In this document: in pieces, positions 61,689 through 64,000 of the stretch | How positions within the stretch are numbered: the stretch's first letter is position 1 | How the letters are laid out: each line of letters opens with the position of its first letter | From: Solirubrobacter pauli | GTDB taxonomy: Bacteria; Actinomycetota; Thermoleophilia; Solirubrobacterales; Solirubrobacteraceae | NCBI RefSeq assembly: GCF_003633755.1 | Contig: NZ_RBIL01000001.1 | Location: 1,349,426 to 1,413,425 of the forward strand | Direction of reading: 5' to 3' | Length of the DNA stretch: 64,000 nucleotides | Translations under genes and position numbers: made by a program | Notes under the pieces: model-generated | Database searches by the model: none | Seen by the model: only the letters and a program-made list of their open reading frames with translations | What the model was told of the DNA's origin: nothing

Positions 61689-63666
61689 GGAGTGCGCTCC
61701 TTCGAAATAGCTCGAAGTTGATCGGAAAACGCACAATACCGAAAGTCCATGAACCCGATGGGATTTCGTCCTTTCCCGGCGCGAGATCATCGCACGTCGC
61801 GGTCGAGACCTGCGTGTCGTCGCTCTCGGAGACGGCCGTCAACTCGACGCGACCGACGCTCGTCCCGCGCTGCAGCGCGACCGGCACGCGCACGGTCTCG
61901 CCCGGTCCGGGGGCGACGAGCACGTTGCGCACGCGGGCCGACCACCCGTCGCCCGCGGCGGACACCCACAGCCGGAACACGTCGGCCCCCTCCCCGGTGT
62001 TGGTCACGGCGAACGTGCAGGTGCGTGTCGGCGGCTCCACGCGCACGCCGCGCCGCGCCGGTCCGGCGCCCTCGAGCGAGCGGACCGCCAGCGTGTAGCG
62101 CAGGACGCCGTCGGCGTCGGTGCGCTTGCCGATGACGTAGAAGTGCAGCCGGTTGGCCGCGTCGACGTACTCGAACCGCGTGCCCGTCCCCAGGCCGGCG
62201 TCGAACGCGGCGTCGTCGAGCTGGCGCTCGTCGCCGGGACCGACCTTGATCGCCGTCCCGTCCGGGCGCACGAAGTCCACCTGGTCGAGGTCACGCGGGT
62301 TCGCGTCGACGTACCAGAGGAAGCACGTGTAGCTCCCGCACGAGGACGACCGGTCCTTGGCCTTGGCGATCAGCACGCCCTCGCCCGGCAGGAACGAGTC
62401 CGACCCGATCCGCTGGACGACCTCGAGCGTGTAGCGGTCGTAGCCGCCGCCGTCGCACAGCGGGTTGGACTCGACGTTGCACGGCGCGGACTGGTCGCCG
62501 CCGCCGCCGTCGAGCGCGACGTCGATCCCGATCCGGTCACCGTCCGGCGCCACCTCGCGCGCCTTGACCTCGACCACGACGAGCCCGGTCGCGGCCAGCT
62601 CGCTCCGGCGCAGGCGCAGCACGTCGCCGCCGGACAGGAAGCCGAGCGCGCGCTTGTTGTGCACCGCGTGCTGCGCGCCGAGCGCGCCGCCCTGCGTCGG
62701 CGGGACAAGCCAGCGCGTGTGTGGGCCGCCGGGCCCGTTGGAGGAGCCGCGGCCCATCATGTCCCAGTTGCCGCCGGCGGATCGCTGGACGGGCGTGCCG
62801 AACGGGTTGTTGTAGTTGTCGTCGAGCCCGAGGTTGTGCGAGAGCTCGTGCGCGTAGCCGCCCATCCCGGTGCTCTCGGCGGCGGTCGCGGTGTCGCCGG
62901 ACGCGGTCGGCCAGATGCTCGCCGCCGACGCCCAGGCGGTCCACGGCGTGAAGCGCGTCTGCGCCCAGTTGGCGGTCATCGAGGTGTCGTAGGCACCCGG
63001 ACCGAAGCGGGCGGGGATCGCCTCCGGGCTCGCATAGCGCATCTCGCCGAACTCGCGCCAGGTGTCGGCCTCCGAGACGCCCGCGGCGACGTAGAAGACG
63101 TTGTCGAACCCGTTCGCCACCTTCGCTCCGACGTCGGCCTCCCACGCGGCGCGCAGGTCGGCGCGGAAGCGCTCGTGGCACGGGGTGCGCGCGGGCGTCG
63201 GGCACGAGTCGGCGAGCCGGGTGTGCTGGCGCAGGAAGTACTGGTACGCGCGGTGGGGCAGCCGATAGGGGCCGAACGGGACGAGCTCGACGCCGTACCG
63301 CCCGTAGGAGTTCTCCATCCAGTAGCGGTTGATCGTCTGGTACCGGTTCAAAGGCTGCGGCCGGTTGAGGAAGTCGGCGTAGAACCGCGGCACCTCGGCG
63401 CGCGGGATGCCGTGCGCCTCGACCGTCGGCGTGCCCCAGATCGTCGAGCTCTCCGACTGCGAGACGATGAACTCGCGGTCCGGGAAGTCGGCCAGCACGA
63501 TCGCCACCTTCCACTGCTTGACGGACGGCCGGACGCTCGGGTCCGCGTAGTTCGGGCCCGGGATCGGGGTATAGCCATCCCAGCCGCCCGCGGAGGCACC
63601 CGGCGTGGCCACGAGCATCAAGAGGACCACCGCCGCCAGCACCATCCGCATACCACGACGGAGCAT
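61603..63666 (-). CDS. Secreted M6-family metalloprotease
   Basis: About 687 residues from ATG 63666. The signal peptide is MVLAAVVLLMLVATPGASA-like; the zinc motif HELSHNLGLDDNY is the M6 (immune inhibitor A) type, with WDMMGRG as the Met-turn. C-terminal beta domains follow. The last 40 residues or so run through an AT-richer, promoter-like stretch and into the sbp coding region in another frame, so the natural stop may have been lost by a frameshift, or the tail is simply non-conserved. Secreted degrader of proteins. Confidence 0.9.
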   Translation of the reverse strand: MLRRGMRMVLAAVVLLMLVATPGASAGGWDGYTPIPGPNYADPSVRPSVKQWKVAIVLADFPDREFIVSQSESSTIWGTPTVEAHGIPRAEVPRFYADFLNRPQPLNRYQTINRYWMENSYGRYGVELVPFGPYRLPHRAYQYFLRQHTRLADSCPTPARTPCHERFRADLRAAWEADVGAKVANGFDNVFYVAAGVSEADTWREFGEMRYASPEAIPARFGPGAYDTSMTANWAQTRFTPWTAWASAASIWPTASGDTATAAESTGMGGYAHELSHNLGLDDNYNNPFGTPVQRSAGGNWDMMGRGSSNGPGGPHTRWLVPPTQGGALGAQHAVHNKRALGFLSGGDVLRLRRSELAATGLVVVEVKAREVAPDGDRIGIDVALDGGGGDQSAPCNVESNPLCDGGGYDRYTLEVVQRIGSDSFLPGEGVLIAKAKDRSSSCGSYTCFLWYVDANPRDLDQVDFVRPDGTAIKVGPGDERQLDDAAFDAGLGTGTRFEYVDAANRLHFYVIGKRTDADGVLRYTLAVRSLEGAGPARRGVRVEPPTRTCTFAVTNTGEGADVFRLWVSAAGDGWSARVRNVLVAPGPGETVRVPVALQRGTSVGRVELTAVSESDDTQVSTATCDDLAPGKDEIPSGSWTFGIVRFPINFELFRRSALREVPLAQVPGLDGHPARRRGGGLWRRER
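61700..61717. promoter_or_regulatory. Dyad overlapping the sbp ribosome site
   Basis: Perfect inverted repeat CTTCGA-AATAGC-TCGAAG, twelve bases upstream of the sbp GTG, overlapping its AAGGAG. It may bind a regulator of sulfate uptake or fold to mask the ribosome site. Confidence 0.4.
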
Positions 63667-63720
63667 ATGACCGACGCGCAAAAACCTGCAATTCCGACCT
63701 GCATTAGTACTCTCGGCCGG

Positions 63721-64000
63721 ATGCGAAAGCTCGTGCTTGCGGCGTTCGCCCTGCTGATCGTCGGTTGTGGAGGCTCGGAGTCCGGCTCCGAGACGACCAC
63801 CGGCGGCGGGGCCAAGAAGACCGCCATCTACGTGTCGACGAACCCGCTCGGCACGAACCAGTTCCTCAACCTGATCGCCGACGGCGCGAAGGCCGGCGGC
63901 GCCGAGTGCGGCGTCGACGTGAAGGTCGTGCAGTCCAACGACCCGAACCAGCTCGCCGCCAACCTGCGCGCGGCCGCCCAGGCGAAGCCGGACCTGATCA
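63721..64000 (+). CDS. BMP-family substrate-binding lipoprotein, partial
   Basis: Starts ATG 63721; runs off the right edge after 93 codons. Signal and lipobox: MRKLVLAAFALLIVGCGG. The visible part (KKTAIYVSTNPLGTNQFLNL, then VKVVQSNDPNQLAANLRAAA) fits the basic membrane protein (PnrA/Med) group of nucleoside or sugar-binding lipoproteins. The transporter genes should lie to the right of the window. Partial, so the assignment is tentative. Confidence 0.75.
   Translation, partial: MRKLVLAAFALLIVGCGGSESGSETTTGGGAKKTAIYVSTNPLGTNQFLNLIADGAKAGGAECGVDVKVVQSNDPNQLAANLRAAAQAKPDLI

Overview
This 64 kb window is very GC-rich, with many GTG starts, near-universal ATGA/GTGA start-stop overlaps inside operons, and short spacers. 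The gene set (split SUF system, DUF4190 membrane proteins, glucodextranase-type GH15, FecR-like secreted proteins, NarL-type kinases) fits a soil actinobacterium of the Thermoleophilia, most like Solirubrobacter or Conexibacter; that placement is inference from style and content. No rRNA, tRNA, CRISPR array, transposase or integrase was recognised. No gene-free stretch exceeds 300 bases; the longest is 47633-47844.

Layout: 1-5.3 kb, a three-gene operon (MoxR-like ATPase, HExxH peptidase, unknown), a histone H1-like protein and an NlpC/P60-like hydrolase. 5.4-9.5 kb, reverse transsulfuration (cbs, metB), a winged-helix protein and a sigma factor fused to a membrane tail. 9.7-18.7 kb, a methyltransferase, acyl-CoA ligase, LacI regulator, SDR, secreted repeat protein, and an ABC-2 exporter next to a WYL regulator with a near-perfect operator. 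18.7-22.5 kb, a McrBC-type restriction system. 22.5-32.5 kb, the SUF iron-sulfur machinery in two operons (Rieske-sufB-sufD; Rrf2-sufC-sufS-sufU) with small membrane proteins, a glutamine hydrolase and an SDR between them. 32.5-41 kb, secreted enzymes (M1 peptidase, phosphoesterase, glucodextranase) and an Erm-like rRNA methylase. 41-50.9 kb, typA, a hybrid histidine kinase, an FtsX/LolD exporter and a divergent fused kinase/response regulator pair. 58-61.7 kb, the sulfate importer (cysA-cysW-cysT-sbp), followed by an M6 protease and a cut-off lipoprotein.

The most interesting part is a 7.2 kb island at 50831-58122, inserted between the response regulator and cysA and bounded by 57-bp direct repeats with one mismatch. 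It encodes a MinD-like (KGGVGR)/NB-ARC STAND ATPase, two different TIR proteins, an unrecognised membrane protein with a C-terminal beta domain, and a divergent four-helix SLATT-type membrane protein. Recombination across the repeats would leave both flanking genes intact. I read it as a candidate NAD-targeting and membrane-acting conflict system that is mobile but carries no recombinase of its own.

Sulfur metabolism is a second theme: sulfate import, transsulfuration, cysteine desulfuration by SufS and SUF assembly all lie in this window, and both suf promoters carry related GGTAG/CTACC dyads next to an Rrf2 regulator gene.
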